From contig DBPU01000010.1 in NCBI GenBank assembly GCA_002305615.1, positions 5,742 to 25,527 of the forward strand: a DNA stretch of 19,786 nt, in the 5' to 3' direction. Numbering within the stretch: the stretch's first letter is position 1; each line of letters begins with the position of its first letter. A program made the position numbers and the translations under genes. Under the pieces are notes generated by a model. That model made no database searches and was not told the origin of the DNA. It saw only the letters and a list, made by a program, of their open reading frames with translations. Positions 5,730 to 13,800 of the stretch are shown here, piece after piece. Origin of the DNA: Verrucomicrobia bacterium UBA1412. Lineage in GTDB: Bacteria > Verrucomicrobiota > Verrucomicrobiia > Limisphaerales > UBA1412.

Positions 5730-6734
5730 ATGAATTCAGATATAAAAAAGAAAACCTTTGATGTGAGCGGGGAGACCTCCGCCATTTTGCAGCCGGGGCA
5801 GATCGCCCTGGCCAATGACTCGCGCTTCAATGAAGCCTACCTCAGCCAGCCGCTCACCGCTTATGCCGTGGGCTGGAGCGATGAGGGCTCGCTCATGGGC
5901 GACCTGGATTTTGTAGCACCGCCGGTCCTGGTGCCCCGTCGCTTTGAATATCGCAAGGCGGATAACAACGAGGAATTCCTGGAGGAGAGTGAGGATATCC
6001 GCGCCATCGGTGCGGAGTTTCGCCGCGTGGAGCCTTCGGGCGAGATTATCCTGGGCAAGACCTATAACAAGGGATTGACGCTGCGGGTGGACCTGGACCA
6101 GGTGAGCGGAATTGCGAATTGGCGGCAGGTGGCCGTGGCAAGGCTTTTGCGCAGACTCTTCAGAGCCGAGCTCAGGCGGGCCATTGCGCTCCTCTATGAT
6201 GCGAGCAGCAATACGCCGGTGATCTGGAGCGGTGCCGCAGGTGAAGACCCGGATTCAGACCTGATCAGCGCACTGCAATCGGCGGCAGATTCCTCCGGCC
6301 TTAAACCGAACCGGGTTCTCTTCGGCGATTCCGCCTGGGCCGCCCGGAGCCTCTCGCATCGTGCCCAGAGCACTGCCGGCGGCTTTGCATCGGCCACGCT
6401 GAGCCCGGAAGCTCTGGCCGGATTGGTCGGAGTCGAGCAGGTGCGCAGATGCACCCAGCGCCGTCAGTCGGGTGCCGTCAAGGTCGGCTTCGCGGAGAAT
6501 CTGGTTCTTCTCTTCAGCGCCTATGCGCATCAATCGGTGGAAGACCCGAGCAATATCAAGCGCTTCGTGACGCCGTGTGAGGATGGCTCTCTCTATCGGG
6601 TGTATGAGCAGGCCCTGACCGGCAAGATCACCGATATCACCGTGGAGCACTACTCAAATATCGTGATTACCTCTTCGGTGGGTGTCGGGGCGCTGGTCGT
6701 CAGCACCGAAGCCGAAGTCGAAGAAGAGGCGTAA
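5730..6734 (+). CDS. Phage major capsid protein
   Basis: The 334-residue product looks like a complete major capsid protein of tailed-phage type; an HK97 fold is inferred. Phrases I associate with this family are present in order: FLEESEDIRAIGAEFRRVEPSG (about 83-104), GKTYNKGLTLRVDLDQV (about 108-124), LLRRLFRAELRRAIALLYDAS (about 138-158), LKPNRVLFGDSAWAARSLSHRAQ (about 191-213), SPEALAGLVGV, DPSNIKRFVTP (about 271-281) and YRVYEQ...ITDITVEHYSNIVITSSVGVGALVV near the end. No N-terminal protease or scaffold domain is fused. A purine-rich sequence (GGAGAAGAGAAAGAGA) precedes the ATG. It is the last gene of a three-gene unit and is followed by a strong terminator. No terminase, portal, maturation protease or tail gene is in the window, so it is either a remnant or a domesticated capsid. 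No stop codon or frameshift damages it. Confidence 0.88.
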   Translation: MNSDIKKKTFDVSGETSAILQPGQIALANDSRFNEAYLSQPLTAYAVGWSDEGSLMGDLDFVAPPVLVPRRFEYRKADNNEEFLEESEDIRAIGAEFRRVEPSGEIILGKTYNKGLTLRVDLDQVSGIANWRQVAVARLLRRLFRAELRRAIALLYDASSNTPVIWSGAAGEDPDSDLISALQSAADSSGLKPNRVLFGDSAWAARSLSHRAQSTAGGFASATLSPEALAGLVGVEQVRRCTQRRQSGAVKVGFAENLVLLFSAYAHQSVEDPSNIKRFVTPCEDGSLYRVYEQALTGKITDITVEHYSNIVITSSVGVGALVVSTEAEVEEEA

Positions 6735-6771
6735 TCTCTTCTTTTCGGGCGGGTTCTTTCCCCGCATCAAT

Positions 6772-6807
6772 ATGCCGCATTCCTTTTTGGGTGCGGTATT
6801 TTTATTT
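6772..6807 (+). terminator. Rho-independent terminator of the capsid module
   Basis: ATGCCGCAT (6772-6780) pairs with GTGCGGTAT (6791-6799), a 9-bp stem with two G-T wobbles and a 10-nt loop, followed by a T-rich run (6799-6803, then A and TTT). It lies 37 nt past the capsid stop. The rest of 6735-6917 shows no convincing gene. A -10-like GATAAT at 6872-6877 may serve the downstream hydrolase, but I find no well-spaced -35. Confidence 0.8.
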
Positions 6808-6917
6808 CCGGGCATGCCAGGCCTGGCTGATTCAATGTTTCCCGGGTTAAAACTTATCCTTTTCCGATGCCGATAATCAGTGTAATCTGCTACCAGCATT
6901 TGGGAGATAAATCTTGG

Positions 6918-7739
6918 ATGAAAATAAAAAGTCTTATCATTATTCTGGCAATGGCGCTCATCTGCCTGGCTCAGGGAGCAGAAGAGCCGCAGTCTTATCA
7001 ATACGCACGGGATATTGCCTACCGTCCTGCAAGCGACGCGCAGCATACCAACCAATTGTGCCAATTGGACGTGGCCTATCGTCCGCAGGCGGAACATAAG
7101 CCGGTCGTGGTCTGGTTCCATGGAGGTGGTTTGATGGCCGGACGGCGGGAGATTCCCGAGGCGCTTCTGAAGGATCAACTGGTGATCATGGGCGTGGAGT
7201 ATCGCCTGGCGCCCGAGGTCAATACCGATGAGATTATTGATGACGCCGCCGCGGCCGTGGCCTGGGCTTTCGACCACTGCGCCGAATATGGAGGCGATGC
7301 GAAGAAAATATTCATCGCGGGTCATTCTGCCGGGGGATACCTGGTAAACATGGTCGCCCTGGATCAATCCCGGCTGAAGAAATACGGCAAAGAGGCTAAC
7401 GATCTTGCGGGAGTGATTCCCTACAGCGGACACTCGATCACTCACTACACCACGCGCCAGACGATGGGAATGCCGCCTCACCAGGCCTTGATTGACAGCA
7501 CGGCTCCTCTTTATTACGTGCGGGCCGATGCACCACCGCTTCTGATTATCTCAGGTGACCGGGAGCTCGAGCTTTACGGCCGCTATGAAGAGAGCGCTTT
7601 CTTCTGGCGGATGCTCAAACTGGCCGGCCACAAAGACTCCAAGCTCCTGGAGCTGGATGGATTTGACCACGGCACTATGGTGGAGCCGGCTCATCTGCTG
7701 GCTTTGCGATTCATCCGCGAGCGCTCGAAACAAAAATAG
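6918..7739 (+). CDS. Exported alpha/beta hydrolase (carboxylesterase/BD-FAE-like)
   Basis: From the Met at 6918 the product has 273 residues and begins with a signal peptide (MKIKSLIIILAMALICLAQG), so this start is preferred over the in-frame ATG at 6867. A GGGAG ribosome-binding-like sequence lies about 12 nt upstream. The alpha/beta-hydrolase fold motifs appear in order: oxyanion-hole HGGG (68-71), nucleophile elbow GHSAGG with Ser at 137, acid in SGDRE (Asp about 214) and base in FDHGT (His about 251). The full triad is intact. The HGGG plus GHSAGG pattern fits the esterase/hormone-sensitive-lipase-like families, which cleave ester bonds such as acetyl or feruloyl groups on polysaccharides. 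The exact substrate is not inferable. The aldo/keto reductase gene starts 32 nt downstream on the same strand, so the two are probably co-transcribed. Confidence 0.85.
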   Translation: MKIKSLIIILAMALICLAQGAEEPQSYQYARDIAYRPASDAQHTNQLCQLDVAYRPQAEHKPVVVWFHGGGLMAGRREIPEALLKDQLVIMGVEYRLAPEVNTDEIIDDAAAAVAWAFDHCAEYGGDAKKIFIAGHSAGGYLVNMVALDQSRLKKYGKEANDLAGVIPYSGHSITHYTTRQTMGMPPHQALIDSTAPLYYVRADAPPLLIISGDRELELYGRYEESAFFWRMLKLAGHKDSKLLELDGFDHGTMVEPAHLLALRFIRERSKQK

Positions 7740-7771
7740 AATTTCAACTTCAACATAAACTACCAGATTCC

Positions 7772-8923
7772 ATGCAATATAGAAAATTTGGAAAAACCGG
7801 GGAGCAGGTATCAGCTCTGGGTTTCGGAATGATGCGTCTGCCTCTTCTGGATAAGAATCCCGAACACATCAATGAAGAGGAAGCTCGCAACATTGTACGA
7901 TACGCGATCGACCAGGGAGTGAACTACATTGATACGGCTTACCCCTATCATGGAGCGAGGTTTGATGCGGCTGGCCAGAGCGAGCCTCTCACGGGCAGGG
8001 TGCTGCGGGGCGGATACCGCCAGAAGGTGAAACTGGCGACCAAGCTGCCTTCATGGCTGATTCAGAAGGAAGCCGATTTCGACCGCTTTCTGAATGAGCA
8101 GTTGGAGCGGCTCCAGACCGATTACATCGATTTTTACCTGATCCATACGCTGGATCGGCGTCACTGGCCGCAGGTGAAAGAGGCCGGGCTCTTCAAATTC
8201 ATGGAGCGGGCCCTCTCTTCGGGGCGTGTCAAACATCTGGGTTTTTCCTTCCATGACGAGTTTTCCCTCTTCAAAGAGATCGTGGATGCTTACGACTGGG
8301 AGTTCTGCCAGATTCAATATAACTATCTCGATGAACGTTATCAGGCCGGTAAAGCCGGTCTGGAGTATGCGGCCGGCAAGGGACTGGGTATTGTCGTGAT
8401 GGAGCCTCTCCGGGGCGGCGCACTGGTGGATGGGATTACTCCGGCAGCCCAGGAGCTTTTTCGCCAGGCTCATCCATGGAAGACGGAGGCCGGCTGGGGC
8501 TTGGAGTGGGTTCTGAATCACCCGGAGGTTTCCGTGGTGCTGAGCGGAATGTCCGCATTAAAGCACGTTCAGGAAAATATCGCCGTGGCGAGCCGTGCCG
8601 AAGCCGGTTCGATGAAACCCGATGAACTTGAGGTGATCGAGCAGGTGAAGAAGATTCTGGAAAGCGGCAACAAAATCCGCTGTACCTCCTGCGGTTACTG
8701 TATGCCTTGCCCGAACGGGGTCAATATCCCGGAGAATTTTAAGCTCTATAACGTGGCTTTTGCGCTGAACCGGCTGGAGGCATCGCGCTTCAGCTACGGG
8801 CTTTTATCGGATAAACAGCAGGCCTGCTACTGCGTGGAATGCGGGAGCTGCGAGCCGCGCTGCCCGCAAAACATCCCGATTATCAAGAGCCTCAAGGAAG
8901 TCCATCGGACGCTGAAGGGCTAG
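7772..8923 (+). CDS. Aldo/keto reductase with C-terminal 2x[4Fe-4S] ferredoxin-like domain
   Basis: The 383-residue product has an aldo/keto reductase TIM barrel (about 1-275). The tetrad is visible: Asp54 in YIDTA, Tyr59 in YPYH, Lys91 in ATKLP and His125 in LIHTLD. NAD(P)H-dependent carbonyl reduction or alcohol oxidation is therefore expected. The C-terminal 85 residues carry two cysteine motifs of the C-x2-C-x2-C-x3-C type: Cys304, 307, 310, 313 (CTSCGYCMPCP) and Cys354, 357, 360, 364 (CVECGSCEPRCP). They are the signature of the 4Fe-4S aldo/keto reductase subfamily, which may exchange electrons with ferredoxin-like partners. No signal peptide is present, so it is cytoplasmic. The ribosome-binding site is weak. 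It follows the exported hydrolase by 32 nt and probably shares its transcript. A shared pathway is inference only. Confidence 0.93.
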   Translation: MQYRKFGKTGEQVSALGFGMMRLPLLDKNPEHINEEEARNIVRYAIDQGVNYIDTAYPYHGARFDAAGQSEPLTGRVLRGGYRQKVKLATKLPSWLIQKEADFDRFLNEQLERLQTDYIDFYLIHTLDRRHWPQVKEAGLFKFMERALSSGRVKHLGFSFHDEFSLFKEIVDAYDWEFCQIQYNYLDERYQAGKAGLEYAAGKGLGIVVMEPLRGGALVDGITPAAQELFRQAHPWKTEAGWGLEWVLNHPEVSVVLSGMSALKHVQENIAVASRAEAGSMKPDELEVIEQVKKILESGNKIRCTSCGYCMPCPNGVNIPENFKLYNVAFALNRLEASRFSYGLLSDKQQACYCVECGSCEPRCPQNIPIIKSLKEVHRTLKG

Positions 8924-8926
8924 GAG

Positions 8927-8943
8927 AGCCGGCCGCTCCGGCT
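8927..8943 (+). terminator. Short GC-rich hairpin after the aldo/keto reductase gene
   Basis: AGCCGG (8927-8932) and CCGGCT (8938-8943) form a perfect 6-bp stem around a 5-nt loop, starting 4 nt past the stop codon. No T-tract follows, so it may be a transcript-end stabiliser or a weak or factor-dependent terminator. Confidence 0.35.
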
Positions 8944-8997
8944 GAGGGAAGCGAAGAAGAGAATTTGAATTTGGGTCAGAATTTAGGTTAACTTTTC

Positions 8998-9029
8998 TTG
9001 ACAATATGAAGTAGACTAACTAATGTTAG
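8998..9029 (+). promoter_or_regulatory. Sigma70-like promoter with overlapping operator-like repeat for xylulokinase
   Basis: A perfect -35 TTGACA (8998-9003) is followed after exactly 17 bp by TAATGT (9021-9026), which keeps the T, A and final T of the -10. The -10 sits inside a perfect inverted repeat, CTAAC-TAAT-GTTAG (9016-9029), where a sugar-responsive repressor could bind. Transcription would begin near 9033, giving a leader of about 15 nt that still contains the GAGG ribosome-binding site (9037-9040). Confidence 0.6.
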
Positions 9030-9047
9030 GAAAGTCGAGGAAATCGA

Positions 9048-10589
9048 ATGAGAACGCTGGTAATAGGAATAGATAGTGGTACCCAATCCACCAAGGCATT
9101 GGTGGTGGATGTCAAGGATGGAAAAGTGCTTGCCGCGGCGAGTGAAAGTTACGACCTGATCGCCGGTCTGCCGGCAGGAGCCAAAGAGCAGAATCCCGCA
9201 GATTGGATTGAGGCGGTGCGTAAGTCTATTCAGAGGGCTATGGCAGAGGCTGGAGCAAACCCCGGTGAGATCAAGGCGATCGGAGTGAGCGGTCAGCAGC
9301 ACGGTTTTGTCCCTCTGGACAGGGCGGGTAAGGTGATTCGTCCGGCCAAGCTCTGGTGCGATACCTCCACTGCGGAGGAGTGCCAGGAGATTACCGAGAA
9401 ACTGGGCGGCCTCGACGGGGCCATCCAGGAACTGGGCAACGCGGTTCTGCCGGGCTTTACGGCAGGCAAAATTCTCTGGCTCAAGAAACATGAACCGGAG
9501 AACTACAAGAAACTGGCGACGGTCCTTCTGCCCCATGACTACATCAACTACTGGCTGACCGGCCGATCGGTGATGGAATACGGCGACGCCAGCGGAACGG
9601 CCCTCTTTAATGTGCGCACCCGCTCCTGGTCGCCCAAAACACTGGCCGCCATTGATGACGAACTTTTTAACAAACTGCCCCGGCTCATCTCGAGCGATCA
9701 GCCCGCGGGCACCCTCAGCCAGGAAACCGCAGCGATTCTCGGCTTGAACAAGGGGACTCTGGTTAGCGCCGGCGGCGGAGACAATATGATGGGCGCTATC
9801 GGTACGGGCAATACCCGCGAGGGAGTGATTACGGCCAGTCTGGGCACCAGCGGCACGATCTATGCCTGTGCGGAGAAACCGATTGTGGACCCGAAGGGCG
9901 AGATTGCCGCTTTCTGCGACAGCACCAACCGCTGGCTGCCGCTCCTCTGTACGATGAACGTGACGGTCGCCACCGGAATGGTCGCCGACTTCTTCGGTTG
10001 GAGCGTTGCCAAGCTGGATAAGATGGTCGCATCGACCGAGCCCGGTGCAGAGGGATTAATCCTGGTTCCTTATCTGGAAGGCGAGCGCACCCCCAATGTT
10101 CCCAACGGAACGGGTGTCTTTTTCGGAGCCAACACGCGGACCATGACGCAGGCCAATATGGCCCGGGCCGCCATGGAAGGAGTGACCCTGGGAATGAATT
10201 ACGGTCTCCTGCGCCTGGCAGAGCTGGGAGTGAAGCCGACTCAGATTCGGGCAACGGGCGGCGGCTCCAAGTCGGCGGTCTGGCGCCAGATCATGGCCGA
10301 TATCTTCAATGCGGAAGTCGTCACGCTCAGCGTGAGCGAAGGCGCGGCCTATGGAGCGGCGATTCAGGCTTTTTGGTGTTATGAAAACAGTGCCGGCAGA
10401 GCCATCAGCATTGATAAGCTGAGCGGCCACTTCGTCTCGCTCAATGAGAAAGAGATCACCCGGCCGCGGGCTGAGAATGTGGCTCGCTATCAAAAACTTC
10501 AGGCCTTGCAGAACGAACTCTCTCAAAGTCTGAGGCCGGCCTTCGAGCTCCACAGTAAGCTCAATGTGCCGCTGACGCCTGAATCATAA
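9048..10589 (+). CDS. xylB: Xylulokinase (FGGY carbohydrate kinase)
   Basis: The 513-residue product is a full-length FGGY-family sugar kinase closest to xylulokinase, which uses ATP to convert D-xylulose to D-xylulose 5-phosphate and feeds the pentose phosphate pathway. Visible motifs are the N-terminal phosphate loop GIDSGTQSTKALVVD (7-21), SGQQHGFVPLD (81-91) typical of XylB, DYINYWLTG (164-172), GGGDNMMGAIGTG with probable catalytic Asp245 (242-254), the GTSGT adenosine-side loop (266-270) and ATGGGSKSAVWRQIMADIF in the C-terminal domain. It is slightly longer than the E. coli enzyme (484 residues), mostly at the C-terminus. The start is supported by GAGGAAA about 5-8 nt upstream and by a strong promoter. 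No xylose isomerase, transporter or xylose regulator is in the window, so it is transcribed alone here. The cytoplasmic enzyme may serve another ketopentose; related FGGY kinases are promiscuous. Confidence 0.93.
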   Translation: MRTLVIGIDSGTQSTKALVVDVKDGKVLAAASESYDLIAGLPAGAKEQNPADWIEAVRKSIQRAMAEAGANPGEIKAIGVSGQQHGFVPLDRAGKVIRPAKLWCDTSTAEECQEITEKLGGLDGAIQELGNAVLPGFTAGKILWLKKHEPENYKKLATVLLPHDYINYWLTGRSVMEYGDASGTALFNVRTRSWSPKTLAAIDDELFNKLPRLISSDQPAGTLSQETAAILGLNKGTLVSAGGGDNMMGAIGTGNTREGVITASLGTSGTIYACAEKPIVDPKGEIAAFCDSTNRWLPLLCTMNVTVATGMVADFFGWSVAKLDKMVASTEPGAEGLILVPYLEGERTPNVPNGTGVFFGANTRTMTQANMARAAMEGVTLGMNYGLLRLAELGVKPTQIRATGGGSKSAVWRQIMADIFNAEVVTLSVSEGAAYGAAIQAFWCYENSAGRAISIDKLSGHFVSLNEKEITRPRAENVARYQKLQALQNELSQSLRPAFELHSKLNVPLTPES

Positions 10590-10641
10590 GAGCCGCTGAA
10601 GCACAGAGAACAGGCTTGGCATCAAAAGATGCAAAAATTCA

Positions 10642-10670
10642 GCCCGGGACCGCAACCCCCGGGCGTTTTT
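10642..10670 (+). terminator. Rho-independent terminator of xylB (first of two)
   Basis: GCCCGGG (10642-10648) pairs with CCCGGGC (10658-10664) around a 9-nt loop; a G and TTTTT (10666-10670) follow. The gene-free stretch 10590-10886 holds this hairpin, a second one just downstream and the promoter of the next operon. I see nothing else in it. Confidence 0.85.
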
Positions 10671-10672
10671 AT

Positions 10673-10700
10673 GCCCCGATCCGGTCCGGGGGCGATTTTT
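10673..10700 (+). terminator. Second tandem terminator hairpin after xylB
   Basis: GCCCC (10673-10677) pairs with GGGGC (10689-10693) around an 11-nt loop and is followed by GATTTTT (10694-10700). It begins 2 nt after the T-run of the first terminator, making a back-to-back pair. Confidence 0.6.
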
Positions 10701-10815
10701 GGCCCCTGTGGCATCCAATATGCTGGCTCATCTTCTCTTAGTATATGTGTTCTGAGGGCTGCCTTCCTCCTCAAAGAAGCGGAGAACTCGGAGCCGGGTG
10801 ACAAGAGGATGCGGC

Positions 10816-10844
10816 TTGCGGGTTTGGCACTTTCAGGCTAAAAT
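10816..10844 (+). promoter_or_regulatory. Candidate sigma70 promoter of the giant LTD/CotH operon
   Basis: TTGCGG (10816-10821) and TAAAAT (10839-10844; 5 of 6 consensus bases) are separated by exactly 17 bp. A start near 10851 leaves a leader of about 36 nt. No Shine-Dalgarno sequence precedes the ATG at 10887. The A-rich sequence just upstream (AAAAAATGTAGATAAA) may substitute. Confidence 0.55.
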
Positions 10845-10886
10845 ATACCTTATTGGCTGAGGGTCCATCGAAAAAATGTAGATAAA

Positions 10887-13800
10887 ATGAAGAGAGCTTA
10901 TTTCTCCGGCTTACTTGGGTTGCTGGCAATGGCCAGTGTCGGCGTGTCTGCGGCTTCTGCTCAGACGCTTCTCATCGATGAATTGATGTATCATCCGGCG
11001 AGCGAAGAGCTCTCGGAGCAGTGGCTTGAGATCTACAATCCGGGCAATGTACCCCAAGATATTTCCGGCTGGAGCTTCACCAAGGGAATCAGCTATACCT
11101 TCCCGACCGGAACGGTGGTCGAAGCCGGCTCATATCTGGTGGTTGCCTCGGATGTGGAGGCTTTCGGCCTCGCCTATCCCGACGTGGAAAACGTGCTGGG
11201 CAACTGGTCGGGCAACCTCTCCAAGAACGGCGAAAAGGTGGAGCTCGCCAATGCCGCCGGAGTGGTTATCTGCTCGGTGAGTTACTCGAACCAGGGAGAC
11301 TGGGCCCGGCGGGAGCTGACTCACGAGGAAATTTATAACCGCGACGGCTGGAGCTGGAATTGTGAACATGCCGGGTTGGGCAAATCGGCCGAGCTGGTGA
11401 ACCCGCGGCTGCCTCTATCCCTGGGGCAAAACTGGGAATCCAGCCGGGTCGCCGGAGGAACCCCGGGCCGTGCCAACAGCGTCAGCGAAAATTTGGAAAC
11501 GCAAGCGCCTCTCTTGAGCGATCCGCGGCATGTGCCGGTCGTTCCCCGTTCTGATGAGAGGGTCAATCTGAGCGTTCGTGTCACGACTCTTTCGGCGGAA
11601 ACTCCGGAAGTGCAGGTTTTCTGGCGGGCGAATTCGGGCAATCGTTTCGCGGGGGTTCAGCTCTTCGACAGCGGCAACCTGAGTGAGCACGGCGACGCGC
11701 TGGCCGGAGACGGTGTTTTCAGCAATTATATCCCGGCTCAGAAGCTGGGGACCGTGGTGGAGTTTTATTTCACGGTGCGAATTGGCGAGGGGCCTCAACG
11801 TGTCTACCCACAGGTGATCCCGAATGATCAGGGCCGCTCTCCCTGGCTGGTTTTCCAGGTGGATGAAGAGCGCGTGGATGCCCAGCAGACTCAGCCGTTC
11901 CTGCGCGTCATCCTGCCGGCTGTGGAGTATGATTATCTGGTGAAGAAGCTCTGGGCCTCCGGTGCTTCGGATGCTTTGGTCAGCGGTACTTTGGTTTATC
12001 AGGCGCCGGGCGGGCAGATGGCGGAAGCATTTTACCAGAGCGGTTTTCGTAATCGCGGTAACGGCTCAATCAGCTGGAAGCCGCATAATATCCGCATCAA
12101 GATTCCCCGGGATCGCTCCTGGGAAGACCGCACCGACTTGAACGCCAATACGCTCGATGTCCATTGTCAGGTGTTAGGGAGCGTGCTGAGCCGCATGGCC
12201 GGAGTCCCCATGGCCGAGACGCGTCCGATACAGGTTCGGGTCAATGGCGAAAATCTGGCGAACCCCATTGCGCCGCAGTTTGGTTCTTATACGGGAACGG
12301 AGGTGCTCAACGGCGATTTTGCCGAGCGGCAGTTTCCTCTGGATCCTCAAGGCAATCTCTATCGGGGGAAATGGCACATGTATTCCTGGGATATCGCGGC
12401 GGCGGATCTCGTCTGGAAAGGTCCTGACTGGAACAGCTACACCAATGCCTACGTGAAGCAGAACAACAGTCTCGAAAACGACTGGTCCGACCTGATCGAC
12501 CTTCTGGACGTGCTCAATAATTCCACTGATGAAGAATACGAGAACCGCGTGAGGCAGATGATCGACGTTGAAGAGTGGATGCGTTATTTCGCGGTCAATA
12601 CGCTTCTGGCTAATCAGGAGACGTCCCTGGGCAATGGTTACGGGGAAGATTACGCGATGTATTGCGGCAAGCTCGACCGCCGTTTCAAGTTGCTCTGCTA
12701 TGATCTGGATTCGATCCTGGGCTGCGGGATGAGGACCAATATTTTCAACGACGGCATCTGGAGGATGAATAACCTGCCGGTGGTCAAGCGCTTCATCACT
12801 CACAATGCTTTTGCGCCGCTCTATCTCAAGACGCTGCGTGAATTGGCAGAGGGGCTTTTTGCTCCTGAAAACCTGAACCCGCTTCTGGATAACGTGCTGG
12901 GCGATTGGGTGGGGCCCAAGGAAGTGGAGCGGATGAAGGCTTTTAATGCGAACCAGGTGGCTTATGTTCTTTCGCTCATCCCCGGGAAGTTTGAAGTGAC
13001 CTCCACTTTTGAAATTACAAAGGGCTATCCCACCGTCACCCGGAGCGATGTTGTTTTCTCGGGAAAAGCCGATGCGGTGCGGACGGGCTCGGTTCTGGTC
13101 AATGGTCTCCCGGCTCAGTATACGGCCTGGAAAGGGGAGTGGAGCATCGCTCTGGATTTGCATCCGGGCGTGAACTTGCTCGTGACTCAGGCCTATGACT
13201 CGGAGGGCAGGGAGATCGCCTACAACGAGAGCTATATTCTTTACGAAACCGGAGCTCTGCCAAATGAAATCAACCTGGCGACTCTGGAAACAGATATGAC
13301 GCTGACGGCAGCAGATGGACCCTGGCAGATCAATTCGGACCTCATGATCGGCAAGGGCGTCACGTTGCAGATTGAGCCGGGCACGGCGGTTTATTTCGGA
13401 CCCAATGTCCGTGTCTCTATGGGAAGGGATGCACGCATCCTGGCCGAGGGGACGCGCGAGAAACCGATTGTTTTCAGCGGAATCCCCGGCGGACAGCGCT
13501 GGCGTTATATTCTCCTCAATCATGTGGGTGTGACCGATGCAGTGGGCAACCCCGAGAACCGTTTCTCCTATGTGCATGTCAAAGATAACACCTCTTTCTT
13601 TCTTTATGCTCTTTACGGGAGTTTTTACCTCGATCACCTGACCTTCGGCACCGTGGGCGTGACCTATCTCAATATGGAAGGCTGCTCGCTCATGGTCAGC
13701 AATTGCCGCTTTCCGGGCTCGGACCGTCCGGTTCAATTGGTGCGCGCGGTGAAGGGCACTCTGCAGAATGGCCGGGCGGTTTTCTACCGCAATTATTTCG

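Larger units (their letters stand above)
4714..6734 (+). mobile_element. Isolated phage-derived head module (membrane protein, decoration protein, major capsid protein)
   Basis: Three co-directional genes with gaps of 5 and 27 nt encode a holin-like membrane protein, a capsid decoration protein and a full-length major capsid protein. Hairpin terminators at about 4621-4659 and 6772-6807 isolate the unit. All three reading frames are intact. No integrase, attachment-site repeat, terminase, portal, protease or tail gene is visible in the window. The neighbours are ordinary bacterial genes: a secreted GLUG protein upstream and an exported hydrolase downstream. Whether this is a decaying prophage fragment, a satellite or a domesticated shell-forming locus cannot be settled here. 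Confidence 0.7.

Noticed and set aside
6867..6917. Earlier in-frame start for the alpha/beta hydrolase
   Set aside because: It would add 17 residues ahead of a clean signal peptide and lacks a ribosome-binding site; the Met at 6918 starts directly with the basic, hydrophobic leader.
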